Part shown: piece after piece, positions 10,967 to 21,264 of the stretch
Position numbering within the stretch: position 1 is the first letter of the stretch
Layout of the letters: each line of letters begins with the position of its first letter
Source: Lucinisca nassula
Lineage: Eukaryota; Mollusca; Bivalvia; Lucinida; Lucinidae
Reading direction: 5' to 3'
Assembly: GCA_963580285.1 (NCBI GenBank)
Contig: OY757017.1
Span: forward strand, 13,280,538 to 13,344,537
Length of the DNA stretch: 64,000 nt
Program-made: the position numbers and the translations under genes
The notes under the pieces: generated by a model
What the model was told of the DNA's origin: nothing
What the model saw: only the letters and a program-made list of their open reading frames with translations
The model's database searches: none

Positions 10967-11148
10967 CAGTAAAACCTGTTATAGTGGCCACCCCTAGTAA
11001 GCAAGCAACCTGACTAAAGCAAGTATGCTTTAAGTTCCTGATAAAGGAAAGAGTATTTAAATTCACCTGTATTAAGCAAGCACCTGTCTTATGCAAGCAC
11101 ATTTTGATCATCCCTTAGGTGCTTGCTTAATACAGGTTGGACTGTATT
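10967..11148. mobile_element. Tc1/mariner-type MITE
   Basis: Inverted ends TACAGTAAAACCTGT and ACAGGTTGGACTGTA, starting and ending in TA. The internal inverted repeat is AAGCAAGCACCTG / AGGTGCTTGCTT. A TA target and TACAGT ends suggest a Tc1/mariner type. Confidence 0.55.
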
Positions 11149-11162
11149 CAGACATACAGGCC

Positions 11163-11395
11163 TGAGTAAACTGTGTAGATCCAGATGAGATGCTGCAGAA
11201 AGCGATGTCTCATCAGGGTCTTTACACTGTTTGCCATTCATCCAGCTATTTTTAGACACAATATTGGTGGTACAGTAATGATCCTAAGTATTGGGACAGA
11301 CAGGCAAAAGCAAACAGTGCAGACCCCGATTAGATTGTTCCGGAAGGAGCAGTCTGATTCAGGAGCAGTCTGATCAGGGTCTACACTGTTTGCCA
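11163..11395. mobile_element. Two adjacent GCAAACAGTG hairpins
   Basis: Hairpins at about 11163-11235 and 11310-11395 with arms GTGTAGATCCAGATGAGATG and GCAAACAGTGCAGACCCC and complements. No other content recognised. Confidence 0.6.
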
Positions 11396-11465
11396 TTCCA
11401 TCAGCACTTTTGGGACTCCTTGCTGGACCATGCAACAAATTTGTTAAAATTATAGGATTTGATTG

Positions 11466-11745
11466 ATTTGAGGTTTAACGTCCCTCTCAAAACTATATAG
11501 GTCATTTTTGAGACATTGCTTCAAATTTTGTTGGACTTTTAACCGACATTGAGATGAAAATGACATCTCAAGCCCTTTCACCCATTTAAACCAATAGGGT
11601 TTATAAGCATGGACGGTCCGACTCCCACTGCTTTGCCTAGGCAGGCTTAGATCCTCTAAGCGGTTTACCAGTGCCTGTGTGTGGTCAGTTCAGCTCTGCA
11701 TGGAAGCATCATGCAGCACATCAATTTCTTCAAGCCCCAATGATA
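11466..11745 (-). mobile_element. AAAC-tailed SINE-like element
   Basis: Reads TTTGAGGTTTAACGTCCC at the left (3' tail side) and ends at CTTCAAGCCCC at the right (5' head). Full-length, diverged. Confidence 0.75.
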
Positions 11746-12156
11746 GAGTAATGCAGTAAGTTATACTCTATACATAGGGTTTATATTGTCTGCACCGATT
11801 TTCATTTCATTGAAACATATATATCGAGGATTTGACTGTCTACATTCTGATGCTATGTGTTTTGTATATTTTCCATATACATGTACATGTGTAGATATCG
11901 TTTCAAACAGGCATGGCATTTGTTTTTGTTTCCGTAGTGTGATTAACAGAAATGGACTTTTTCTTTTTACCAAAAAAGGTAAAATGTGAAAAGTCCATCT
12001 GATTAGAGCAAAAGATCTATAAGCCTGAAGACTGGTTCCTATATGAGAACTGGGTGGGGCTTCTCTACTGCACCTGTCACGCTGAACATTTTACCCCAAA
12101 ACACAAAAAAAAGACGTAATCACAAAAAATGCAACAAAAATCGTAAAAAAATAGAC

Positions 12157-12367
12157 TTAACCCTTGTCCTGCTGAACCACAAAAAACTACCTTTGCAAAC
12201 ACTGTAGATCCTGATCAGATAGCCTCTCAGAAGCCATCTGATCAGGATCTACACTGATTGACCTTCAGTCCATCAATCTGAAGGAGCAAACCACATTAAG
12301 TAATCTGATTGGCTGAAAGTCAGAAACTGATGAGTCTGAATAAATTTATTCAGCAGGACAGGGGTTA
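12157..12367. mobile_element. piggyBac-like MITE
   Basis: TTAACCCTTGTCCTGCTGAA at left and TTCAGCAGGACAGGGGTTA at right form a terminal inverted repeat. The internal hairpin is GTAGATCCTGATCAGAT with complement. Confidence 0.65.
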
Positions 12368-12529
12368 GGCACTGCTTCAGTCTAAGTTCTGAGCAAAATT
12401 AAGGGAAATAATACAAGTTTTTGTAAGCCCCAATTTTCACTACATAAAGCGGTGTTTACAAAGCTATGGGTTACACAAAAACTTGTTACCCCTTATGGTG
12501 CTGAACAAGGCAGCCCCTACCTGTCCAAA

Positions 12530-12935
12530 CAGTGTAGGTCCAGATCAGATGGCTTCTGAAGAAGCCATCTGATCAGGATCTACACTGTTTGTCATGTGCA
12601 AACAGTGCAGATTCTGAAGAAGCCATCTGATCAGGATCTACCCTGTTTGTCATGCAGTTTGTGAAATGAATTAGTACTTCATATCACGTAATTTAACTGG
12701 TGGATAGCAAGAACTGGGCATTGTTAAATTAATTTATTCTGAATGCATTAGGCTATCAAGTATGTGTAATAGACACCCCTTTAAACCCCACTTTATAAAT
12801 AAAGAAAAGTGGGGTTTATGGGTTTTTCACTATTTTCTTTATTTTTGCAAAAAAAACGTAGATTGTGGGTACTCGATTGAGCTGTCTCCTTGAGGTGTTT
12901 CTAATGAGCACCCTCAATCTATATTTAGACTTCAT
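12530..12935. mobile_element. Hairpin MITE cluster
   Basis: Two GCAAACAGTG hairpins (12530-12595, 12596-12655) are followed by a degenerate GTGGGTACTCG-family hairpin MITE (about 12760-12935). Confidence 0.55.
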
Positions 12936-13036
12936 TTAAGAAAAATATAAAAAAAAATCATCTCAAAAATGTCAGCTCTTGGAGATAAGATGGATGCCAT
13001 TTTAGGTTGTCGTAATGTGTTTTTAACTGGTTCCCT

Positions 13037-13255
13037 TTAACCCAATGCATGAGGGGAAACCCCTTGGCAAACAGTGCAGGCCCAGATCAGATGCCACAGA
13101 AGGTGGCATCTGATCAGGGCCTGCACTATTTGCTAACAGAATGTTTCATCAAAAATAGAATAAAAATGAAAAAGTAGACCTGACACCCCTTATATGACAA
13201 ATGGACTTGTACAACATATAGCAATGGAAGAGTCCACTAGTATACAATAGGTTAA
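13037..13255. mobile_element. TTAA-flanked MITE abutting the exon 8 donor
   Basis: TTAACCCAATGCATG at left, ATAGGTTAA at right, GCAAACAGTGCAGGCCCAG hairpin inside. On the gene strand its TTAA occupies intron positions 9-12 after the exon 8 splice donor. Confidence 0.7.
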
Positions 13256-13263
13256 CAACTTAC

Positions 13264-16200
13264 TTCTTATTCCAGTAAAAGATGTTGGTGAAACTGGATA
13301 GTTTGAGCCAGTAAATCCTGTATTCTGTCCAGGGTTTATGGTAACATGTTGTCCTGTGCCCGTAAATCCTGTATTCTGTCCTGGGTTAATGGTAACATGT
13401 TGTCCTGTGCCAGTAAATCCTGTATTCTGTCCCGGATTAAAAGTAATACGTCCTGTGCCAGTAAATCCTGTATTCTGTCCAGGGTTAATGGTAACATGTT
13501 GTCCTGTGCCAGTAAATCCTGTATTCTGTCCTGGGTTAATGGTAACATGCTGTCCTGTGCCAGTAAATCCTGTATTTTGCCCTGGGTTAATGGTAACATG
13601 TTGTCCTGTGCCAGTAAATCCTGTGTTTTGCCCTGGGTTAATGGTAACATGTTGTCCTGTGCCAGTAAATACTGTATTCTGCCCTGGGTTAATGGTAACA
13701 TGTTGTCCTGTGCCAGTAAATCCTGTATTTTGCCCTGGGTTAATGGTAAAATGTTGTCCTGTGCCAGTAAATCCTGTGTTTTGCCCTGGGTTAATGGTAA
13801 TGGGTTGTCCTGTGCCAGTAAATCCCGTGTTTTGGCCTGGATTAATTGTGACGACACCAGCACTTGGTGTAATCTGAGGGCTTTGTGTAGGTTTAGGAGA
13901 CCTTGTATAGCTTGGAGCTGGTGTCGGGGTACCTGTATAACTTGGAGCTGGTGTTGGCTGTGGACCAGGAGTAATAACTGGTGATGCTGTGGAACTCAGA
14001 CCGGGATGTGGTCCTGGAGTTTTACTGGGAGCAGGTGTGGGCTGTGGGCCAGTTGCCAAGGATGGTTTTGCAGTGCTACTGTGGCCTGGTTGTGGACTTG
14101 GTGTAAGGGGCTGTGGACTTGGTGTAAGAGGAGGGGATGCTGTGCTACTATGACCAGGATGTGGTCCTGGAGTTTTACTGGGAGCAGGTGTGGGCTGTGG
14201 GCCAGCTGTCAAGGATGGCTTTGCAGTGCTACTATGACCAGGTTGTGGGCTTGGTGTAAAAGGTTGGGGACTTGGTGTAAGAGGCTGTGGACTTGGAGTA
14301 AGTGGCGGTGATGCTGTGCTACTCAGACCAGGTTGTGGTCCTGGAGTTTGACTGGGAGCAGGAGTGGGTTGTGGGCCAGCTGTCAAGGATGGTTTTGCAG
14401 TGCTACTATGACCAGGTTGTGGGCTTGGTGTAAAAGGTTGGGGACTTGGTGTAAGAGGCTGTGGACTTGGAGTAAGTGGCGGTGATGCTGTGCTACTCAG
14501 ACCAGGTTGTGGTCCTGGCGTTTTACTGGGAGCAGGTGTGGGCTGCGGCCCAGCTGTCAAGGATGGCTTTGCAGTACTACTATGACCAGGTTGTGGACTT
14601 GGTGTAAAAGGTTGGGGACTTGGTGTAAGAGGCTGTGGACTTGGAGTAAGAGGCGGTGATGCTGTACTACTCAGACCAGGTTGTGGTCCTGGAGTTTTAC
14701 TGGGAGCAGGTGTGGGCTGCGGCCCAGCTGTCAAGGATGGCTTTGCAGTACTACTATGACCAGGTTGTGGACTTGGTGTAAAAGGTTGGGGACTTGGTGT
14801 AAGAGGCTGTGGACTTGGTGTAAGAGGAGGGGATGCTGTGCTACTCAGACCAGGTTGTGGTCCTGGAGTTTTACTGGGAGCAGGAGTGGGCTGTGGGCCA
14901 GCTGTCAAGGATGGTTTTGCAGTACTAATATGTCCAGGTTGTGGACTTGGTGTCATAGGCTGTGGAGTTTGCGTAAAAGGTTGTGGACCTGGTGTAAGAG
15001 GAGGTGATGCTGTGCTACTCAGACCAGGTTGAGGTCCTGGAGTTTTACTGGGAGCAGGTGTGGGCTGTGGGCCAGCTGTCAAGGATGGTTTTGCAGTACT
15101 ACTATGGCCAGGTTGTGGACTTGGTGTCAGAGGCTGTGGACTTGGTGTAAAAGGTTGTGGACTTGGTGTAAGAGGCTGTGGACTTGGTGTAAGAAGAGGT
15201 GATACTGTACTACTCAGACCAGGATGTGGTCCTGGAGTTTTACTGGGTGCAGGTGTTGGCTGTGGGCCAGCTGTCAAGGATGGTTTTGCAGTACTACTAT
15301 GGCCAGGTTGTGGACTTGGTGTCTGAGGTTGTGGACTTGGTGTAAAAGGTTGTGGACTTGGTGTAAGAGGCTGTGGACTTGGTGTAAGAGGAGGTGATAC
15401 TGTACTACTCAGACCAGGATGTGGTCCTGGAGTTTTACTGGGAGCTGGTGTTGGCTGTGGGCCAGTTGTCAATGATGGTTTTGCAGTACTACTGTGACCA
15501 GGCTGTGGAGTTGGTGTAAAAGGTTGTGGACTTGGTGTAAGAGGCTGTGGACTTGGAGTAAGTGGAGGTGAAGCTGTGCTACTCTGACCAGGTTGAGGTC
15601 CTGGAGTTTTACTGGGAGCAGGCGTGGGCTGTGGACCAGTTGTTGAGGATGGTTTTGCAGTACTACTATGGCCCTGTTGTGGACTTGGTGTAAGAGGTTG
15701 TGGACTTGGTGTAAAAGGTTGTGGACTTGGTGTTAGAGGCTGTGGGCTTGGTGTAAGAGGTGGTGATGCTGTGCTACTCAGGCCAGGTTGTGGTCCTGGA
15801 GTTTTACTAGGAGCAGTTGTCGGCTGTGGGCCAGCTGTCAAGGATGGCTTTGATGTGCTACTATGGCCTGGTTGTGGACTTGGTGTAAAAGGTTGAGGAC
15901 TTGGTGTAAGAGGTTGTGGACTTGGTGTAAGAGGAGGTGATGCTGTGCTGCTCAGACCAGGTTGTGGTCCTGGCGTTTTACTGGGAGCAGGTGTGGGCTG
16001 TTGGCCAGTTGTCAAGGATGGTTTTGCAGTACTACTATGTCCAGGTTGTGGACTTGGTGTGAAAGGCTGTGGACTTGGTGTCAGAGGTTGTGGACTTGGT
16101 GTAAGAGGTTGTGGACTTGGTGTAAGAGGAGGTGATGCTGTGCTGCTAAGACCAGGTTGTGGTCCTGGCGTTTTACTGGGAGCAGGTGTGGGTTGTGGGC

Positions 16201-17081
16201 CAGTTGTCAAGGATGGATTAGCAGTCGTGCTACGGCCTGGTTGTGGACTTGGTGTAAAAGGTTGCGGACTTGGTGTAAGAGGCTGTGGACTTGGTGTAAG
16301 CGGAGGTGATGCTGTGCTACTCAGACCAGGTTGTGGTCCTGGAGTTTTACTGGGAGCAGGTGTGGGCTGTGGGCCAGTTGTAAAGGATGGTTTTGCACTA
16401 CTACTTTGGCCGGGTTGTGGACTTGGTGTCAGAGGTTTTGGACTTGGTGTTAGTGATTGTGCACTTGGTGTTAGTGGAGGTGATGCTGTACTACTTAGAC
16501 CGGGATGTGGTCCTGGAGTTTTACTGGGAGCAGGTGTGGGCTGTGGGCCACTTGTCAAGGATGGTTTTGCTGTACTACTATGGCCAGGTTGTGGACTTTG
16601 TGTCAGAGGTTGTGGACTTGGTGTAAGAGGTTGTGGACTTGGTGTAAGAGGTGGTGATGCTGTACTACTCAGACCAGGTTGTGGGCCTGGAGTTTTACTG
16701 GGAGCAGGTGTGGGATGTGGACCAATTGTCAAGGATGGCTTAGCTGTACTACTATGGCTAGGTTGTAGGCTTGGTGTCAGAGGCTGTGGACTTGGTGTCA
16801 GAGGCTGTGGACTTGGTGTTAGAGGTTGTGGACTTGGTGTAAGAGGAGGTGATGCTGTACTACTCAGACCAGGCTGTGGGCTTGGAGTTTGAGGTTGTGG
16901 ACTTGGTGTCTGAGGTTGTGGACTCGGTGTAAGAGGCGGTTTTGCTGTGCTACTGAGCCCATGTGTCGGCTTTGGTGTAGGCTGAACAGTTGTTACGTCA
17001 CAAATGGCAATTTTGCAACACTTGTCTCTAGGATCTTGCAGGAAGGTATACTGAGGCGGCAGGTTGACATACTGAGGACAT
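13264..17081 (-). CDS. Exon 8: C-half of VWC module d fused to a giant repetitive P/T/S linker
   Basis: A single 3818-bp exon (1+1272x3+1), acceptor TTCATCCACAG, donor GTAAGT. It opens with the VWC C-half CPQYVNLPPQYTFLQDPRDK, then CCKIAIC. Cysteine 7, present in all other modules, is Tyr here (TAT rather than TGT). The rest, about 1240 residues without cysteine, is two tandem arrays. The first is about 16 copies of a 58-residue unit made of 7-residue LTPSPQP/FTPSPQP blocks, GHSSTAKPSLTAGPQP and TPAPSKTPGPQP. The second is 11 copies of a 17-residue unit, TINPGQNTGFTGTGQHV. Such Pro/Thr/Ser-rich arrays are typical mucin-type O-glycosylation domains; that function is inferred. The frame is open across the whole array, and the phases match the neighbours. 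The product is presumably secreted, although the signal peptide lies outside the window. Confidence 0.88.
13303..13857 (-). repeat. Coding minisatellite, 51-bp (17-residue) units inside exon 8
   Basis: Eleven tandem copies encoding TINPGQNTGFTGTGQHV with few changes (NTVF in one, GTGRITF in one shortened copy). The array ends next to the exon's splice donor. The frame is open through all copies. Confidence 0.92.
13960..16960 (-). repeat. Coding minisatellite, 174-bp (58-residue) units inside exon 8
   Basis: About 16 copies counted by the TPAPSKTPG landmark. Landmark spacing on the DNA is exactly 174 bp over several consecutive units (14177, 14351, 14525, 14699, 14873, 15047). It shifts by 21 bp where a seven-residue block is gained or lost (14024 to 14177 is 153; 15047 to 15242 is 195). 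The frame is kept throughout. Confidence 0.92.
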
Positions 17082-17227
17082 CTGTGGATGAAGATGAAAA
17101 TCTTACACGAGTGACCATATCTATGGCATTTTGTGAGTTTTGGTAACCAAAATACCATGATCATAGCATCAGAAAAGTGGGAGTTAGTGGGATAATTAAG
17201 GGATCTTTGTTTGTTTGTTCTGAGTCT

Positions 17228-17345
17228 TTTTGGCCCCGTCAATATTATTTAGGTCATATCAAGCCGGTCAGTTTACTATACCACACTTCCTGGGCAGGCT
17301 TATGTCATACGTAAGTGGTTAACCAGCAAAGAGTACATTTTATTT
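17228..17345 (-). mobile_element. Fragment of CTCAGTTG-headed tRNA SINE
   Basis: TTTGGCCCCGTCAATATTAT .. GGTCATATCAAGCCGGTCAG .. CCTGGGCAGGCTTATG matches, in reverse, the 3' part of the SINE at 35551-35846. A similar fragment is at 33895-34005. Confidence 0.55.
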
Positions 17346-17558
17346 ACAGAAACGGACAACTGCCCTTCTTAATTAAATGATAAGATTCCTTTTTTCTCTT
17401 CAGAAACCTGTGTCAACATTGTAGGTTCTTGTTAAAATCTCTTTGTTGAGGAAATTCAACCAAGTACCTACAACACAGGATTTTTTTATGAAATTATAAG
17501 AAAAATAATCTCATAATTGTTCTCATTCCTCACCCCCTTCCCCTAGAGCTGGGATAGT

Positions 17559-18112
17559 TTAACCCTTGACCCTTTTTGTACCAAATGGAATCTCCCTCCT
17601 TAAATATAGCAAGAGTTCATTTCAAAATTTAGGGATGTAAGGTTGTGTTTTCATGAAAATTATTTGGAAAATGACTGAGCTTTTAGCAAACAGAGGAGGC
17701 CCTGACCAGATGCCGCATTCTGCGGCGTCTGATCTAAGCCTGCACTGTTTGCCCGGGTACCCGTTTTGAGATTTCTGTTTTTTTTTGTTTGTTTGAATTG
17801 ATGTTTAATGTCCCTGTCAACACTATTTAGGTCATTTTGGAGATGCTGCTTCCAATTTTGTGGGACTTTTACCCGACATTAAGATGAAATGACATCTCAA
17901 GCCCTACCGCCCAATGAAACCAAAATTCTTATATGCATTGGGTGGTCTGACTTACACCACTTTACCTGGGCAGGCTTAGTACTTCTAAGCGGTTTACCAG
18001 TACTCATGTGTGGTCAGTTTCAGCTCAGCGTGGAAGCACCATGCAGCCCAATCTATTTCTCCAAGCCCCAATTGGCGAGGGCAAATGGTGTTTCTGGTAC
18101 TAAATGGGTTAA
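17559..18112. mobile_element. TTAA-flanked MITE carrying a nested SINE
   Basis: Ends TTAACCCTTGACCC and ACTAAATGGGTTAA. It holds a GCAAACAG hairpin (17685-17755) and a minus-strand AAAC-tailed SINE at about 17785-18075 (tail TGTTTGAATTGATGTTTAAT at left, head AAGCCCCAATTGG at right). Confidence 0.7.
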
Positions 18113-18121
18113 GATGCCAAG

Positions 18122-18250
18122 AAAAACTACATCTGAAAATGTTGTCTGCTTATGTCGTCTGATGAATCTTCTTGCAAACTTTTTAAATATATTTGCAAAA
18201 ACAAATTTTAACATACTTGGCAGACGACAAAGCAGACAACAATTGTTATG
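18122..18250. mobile_element. GCAGACGACA-ended MITE without the central hairpin
   Basis: Inverted pair AATGTTGTCTGCTTATGTCG and GGCAGACGACAAAGCAGACA. Short deletion form of the family at 3305-3520. Confidence 0.6.
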
Positions 18251-18252
18251 AT

Positions 18253-18735
18253 TGGCAATGTATCACGTGAACAAGTCCGTGAAATGAACATCCCTCTAAA
18301 CCCCACATTATATAGAGAAAACTGGGGTTTATGGGGTATACACTATTTTTCTTATTTCTGCTCCAAGACATAGGTTGTGGGTACTCCTTAGAACCGCCTC
18401 AATGAGACAGTTCTAACGAGTACCTACAACCTATGTTTGCATTATAAATAAGAAAAATATCACGAATTTTCATCAGAAAAATAGCCATTTTGGAGATGTG
18501 AAAAATGCACTATGTCGCATGGGTGTGTTATCGTAATGTTACGCGTTAATAAGGTGTTTCACATTACGATAACATATCCATGTGACAAATATAGTGCATT
18601 CTTTCGTATCCCAAAATAGGCTGAGGGCACTAGTTAGAACCCCATCATTGAGGCGGTTCTAACGAGTACCCATAAACTATCTCTTGGAGCAGAAATAAGA
18701 AAAATATCAAGCTCCCCTGTAAATCTCAGTTATCA
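18253..18735. mobile_element. Two hairpin MITEs joined tail to tail
   Basis: Each has the GTTAGAACCGCC-type hairpin. Between them is a large inverted repeat (GGTGTGTTATCGTAATG at 18523 and CATTACGATAACATATCC at 18563), consistent with two termini facing each other. Confidence 0.6.
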
Positions 18736-19136
18736 CTATATGAGCCCTGCCAAGCGAATTTGTGTCGACAAATTTTAACTGCGCATGCCCAGCCATTCAG
18801 AGGGGCCAGGGATATGGCTTTCTGTCTGAAAGTTCCTGTTGATTCACTGCTTGTATGAGCGAGCAGCGAAGGTTCTGGCGAGACCGCTTGCATAAGCGAA
18901 AGTACCAAAATCGCTTGACGGGGTCCATATAATGTGGGGCTTAGAGGGGGCTTTCATCACACAGACTAGTTAACATGATGAGAAGCCATCCGATCAGGAT
19001 CTACACTGTCTGTCATGCAGTTTGTGATTGAACTTAATATACTTCTTCAAGTATTTTGATTGGCTGACAGTCAGGAACTGGTGTGGCTTTATCATTTTTT
19101 TTTCATTCAGCAGGACAAGGGTAAATTTGATGGCTC

Positions 19137-19432
19137 CAGCTCATCAGGGCTTGAAGAAATAGATGGGCTGCATGATGCTTCCACGCATAGCTGAAACAGA
19201 CCGCACACGAGTACTGTTAAACCGCTTAGAGTATCTAAGTCTGCCTAGGAAAAGCGGTGCTAGTCAGACTGCCCATGCTTATAAACCCTATTGATTACAT
19301 TGGGCGACAGGGCTTGTGATGTCATTTCATCTCAATGTCAGGAAAAAGTCCCACAAAATTGGAAGCAACGTCTCCAAAATGTCCTATACAGTAGTGAGGG
19401 GGACCTTTATCCTCAAATCAAAACAAACAAGG
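19137..19432 (+). mobile_element. AAAC-tailed SINE-like element
   Basis: Starts near CATCAGGGCTTGAAGAAATA, contains CTGCATGATGCTTCCACGC, ends CTCAAATCAAAACAAAC. Confidence 0.8.
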
Positions 19433-19450
19433 GTGAATTTCATAGCGAAA

Positions 19451-19670
19451 GATTGTGGAGCGTTCTGGTGCAGAGAAAAAGCATCGGATTTGAGATCGAG
19501 AGGTTGCCGGTTCGATCCCCACAAGGGCCAAGTGTAGTTTCCTCCAGCAACAGACTTCATCCACATTGCTTAGTACTGGTTCCTACCCAGGAAAAGAGGG
19601 CCAAATGGAAGATTAGTACTAGTACCCTCTATAAATAAGGTTGATTATTATTATTATTATTAAGATTCAT
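19451..19670 (+). mobile_element. tRNA-derived SINE with (ATT)n tail
   Basis: Box A-like GTGCAGAGAAAAAGCATCGG and intact box B GGTTCGATCCCC, then AAGATTAGTACTAGTACC and (TTATTA)n. It starts about 20 bp after the preceding SINE tail. Confidence 0.75.
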
Positions 19671-19704
19671 TCTTATAAACGTCACATCATGTTAATGCTC
19701 TGCA

Positions 19705-19890
19705 TGCTGGGTATTTTTTCGCAGCAGACAACATTTTGAAATATTGTTTAAATTTTTCCCAGAAAACAGAACTTGACATCTCATGCAAATTGTCTCCTGT
19801 GGAGACAATTTGCATGAGATGTAAAATCAGGTTTTCTGGGAAAAATAAGAAAAATACCAACAATCTGTTGTCTGCTGAATTTGCATAGAG
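19705..19890. mobile_element. Long-hairpin MITE
   Basis: Arms GCAGCAGACAAC..GTATTT and complement enclose a perfect inner hairpin, CATCTCATGCAAATTGTCTC with its complement. Confidence 0.65.
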
Positions 19891-20019
19891 AGTGGTTAAG
19901 GTTAACAAGTCTGTGGAATAAACACCCATGTCAATCCCACTTTATACAGAGAAAACTGTTATTTACAGGGGTATACATTATTTTTTCTTATTTCTACTCC
20001 AAGACATATGTGGCTCCAT

Positions 20020-20342
20020 ATATTTGTTTGTTTTGAGGTTTAATGTCCCTGTCAACACTGTATAGGTCATTCTGGAGAAGTTGCTTCCAATTTTGTGGGA
20101 CTTTTACCCGACATTGAGATGAAATGACATCTCAAGCCCTATCGCCCTTCGAAACCAATAGGGTTTATAAGCATGGATGGGCTGACTGGCACCATCCATG
20201 CTTATAAACCTTATTGGTTTTATTGGGCGACATGCTTGAGATGTCATTTCATCTCAATGTCGGGTATAAGTCCCACAAAATTGAAAGCAACATCAGTGTT
20301 GACAGGGACGTTAAACCTCAAATCAAACAAACAAAAAACAAA
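20020..20342. mobile_element. Two SINE copies in head-to-head inverted arrangement
   Basis: 20026-20188 is the 3' half in minus orientation. 20195-20340 is the same half in plus orientation, ending GACGTTAAACCTCAAATC plus AAAC. The pair forms a long foldback around GGTTTATAAGCATGGATGG. Confidence 0.7.
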
Positions 20343-20344
20343 GT

Positions 20345-20850
20345 CATTGCTCATATAATGAACACATTATATCATAATGAAGACAGATTTGCAAATGATG
20401 AGGCTCATATAAAAACAGTGCCAACAAGTGCGAACACACATAATGAAGACAGGTTTTCTTGTGATGGGGCTCACATAAAACAGGGCTAAGATGCTTGTCA
20501 TGGCTTGTATAATGAACACATATAATGAAGACAGGTTTCTTCATGATAAGATTCATATAAAACAGAGCTAAGATGCTTTTCATGGCTCATATAGTAAACA
20601 CACATAATGCAGACAGAATTTCTTATGATAAGGGTCATGTAAAACAGGGCTAACAAGCTTGTAATTACTAATGGACACCCATATAATGAAGACATTTTCT
20701 CATGACATTAATCATATAAAATAGGGCTAACAAGCTTGTCATTGCTCATATACTGAACACACATAGAATGAAGACAAGTTTTCTCATGATGAGACTCATA
20801 TAAAGCAGGGCAGTTAGCCCTGTTTTATATGAGGCCCATCATGAAACATT
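20345..20850. repeat. Tandem repeat, about 70-85-bp units
   Basis: Roughly seven diverged units of the type ATAATGAAGACAGGTTTTCT .. GGCTCATATAAAACAGGGCT. No coding potential. Confidence 0.7.
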
Positions 20851-20879
20851 CTGTCTAAAGACTAGCAAGAGTCTTGAAA

Positions 20880-21260
20880 TTTAAGATATACTAGAAATGG
20901 TGTTTGTAAAACACAGTGCCCCCAACCTTTGCTTGTCCCTAGATGGCAAAATATTCAACAAATATTGTTAAAGACTCAAAAACATACAACAAGAATTCCG
21001 CCGAAGGCTATGTCGCGCCTGTGGGGGCGCAAAGTCACCAAACAATGAAATCTAGGACAAGGTCAAACATGGATGCCTGCAAAAAAATTTCACTCCTAGT
21101 TGCAAGCATGTACCAAGTATCATCAATGAAACTCTTAAAAACAGACTCTTACATCAGGGTGAAAGTTAGGGTTGTCACACTATTTTACAAAGTCAGTGAA
21201 CCATAAAATGTAGGTCAAGGTCAGAAATGGATACTTGCATTGAAGTTTCAATTCCTAAAT
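20880..21260. other. Intronic DNA, possibly an old element end
   Basis: No gene seen. Text such as GCCTGTGGGGGCGCAAAGTCACC with AAGGTCAAACATGGATGCC resembles fragments of pearl-like cores but cannot be assigned. Confidence 0.3.
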
Positions 21261-21264
21261 GATT

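Noticed and set aside
13338..13984. Plus-strand and alternative-frame ORFs over the 51-bp repeat
   Set aside because: 51 bp is a multiple of three, so any frame without a stop in one unit stays open. Only the minus frame joins in phase with VWC exons.
15945..16892. 315-codon open frame on the plus strand (LLRPGCGPGVLLGAGVGCGP-type repeats)
   Set aside because: It is the antisense of the coding minisatellite in exon 8. The repeat keeps several frames open, and there are no splice or start signals for it.
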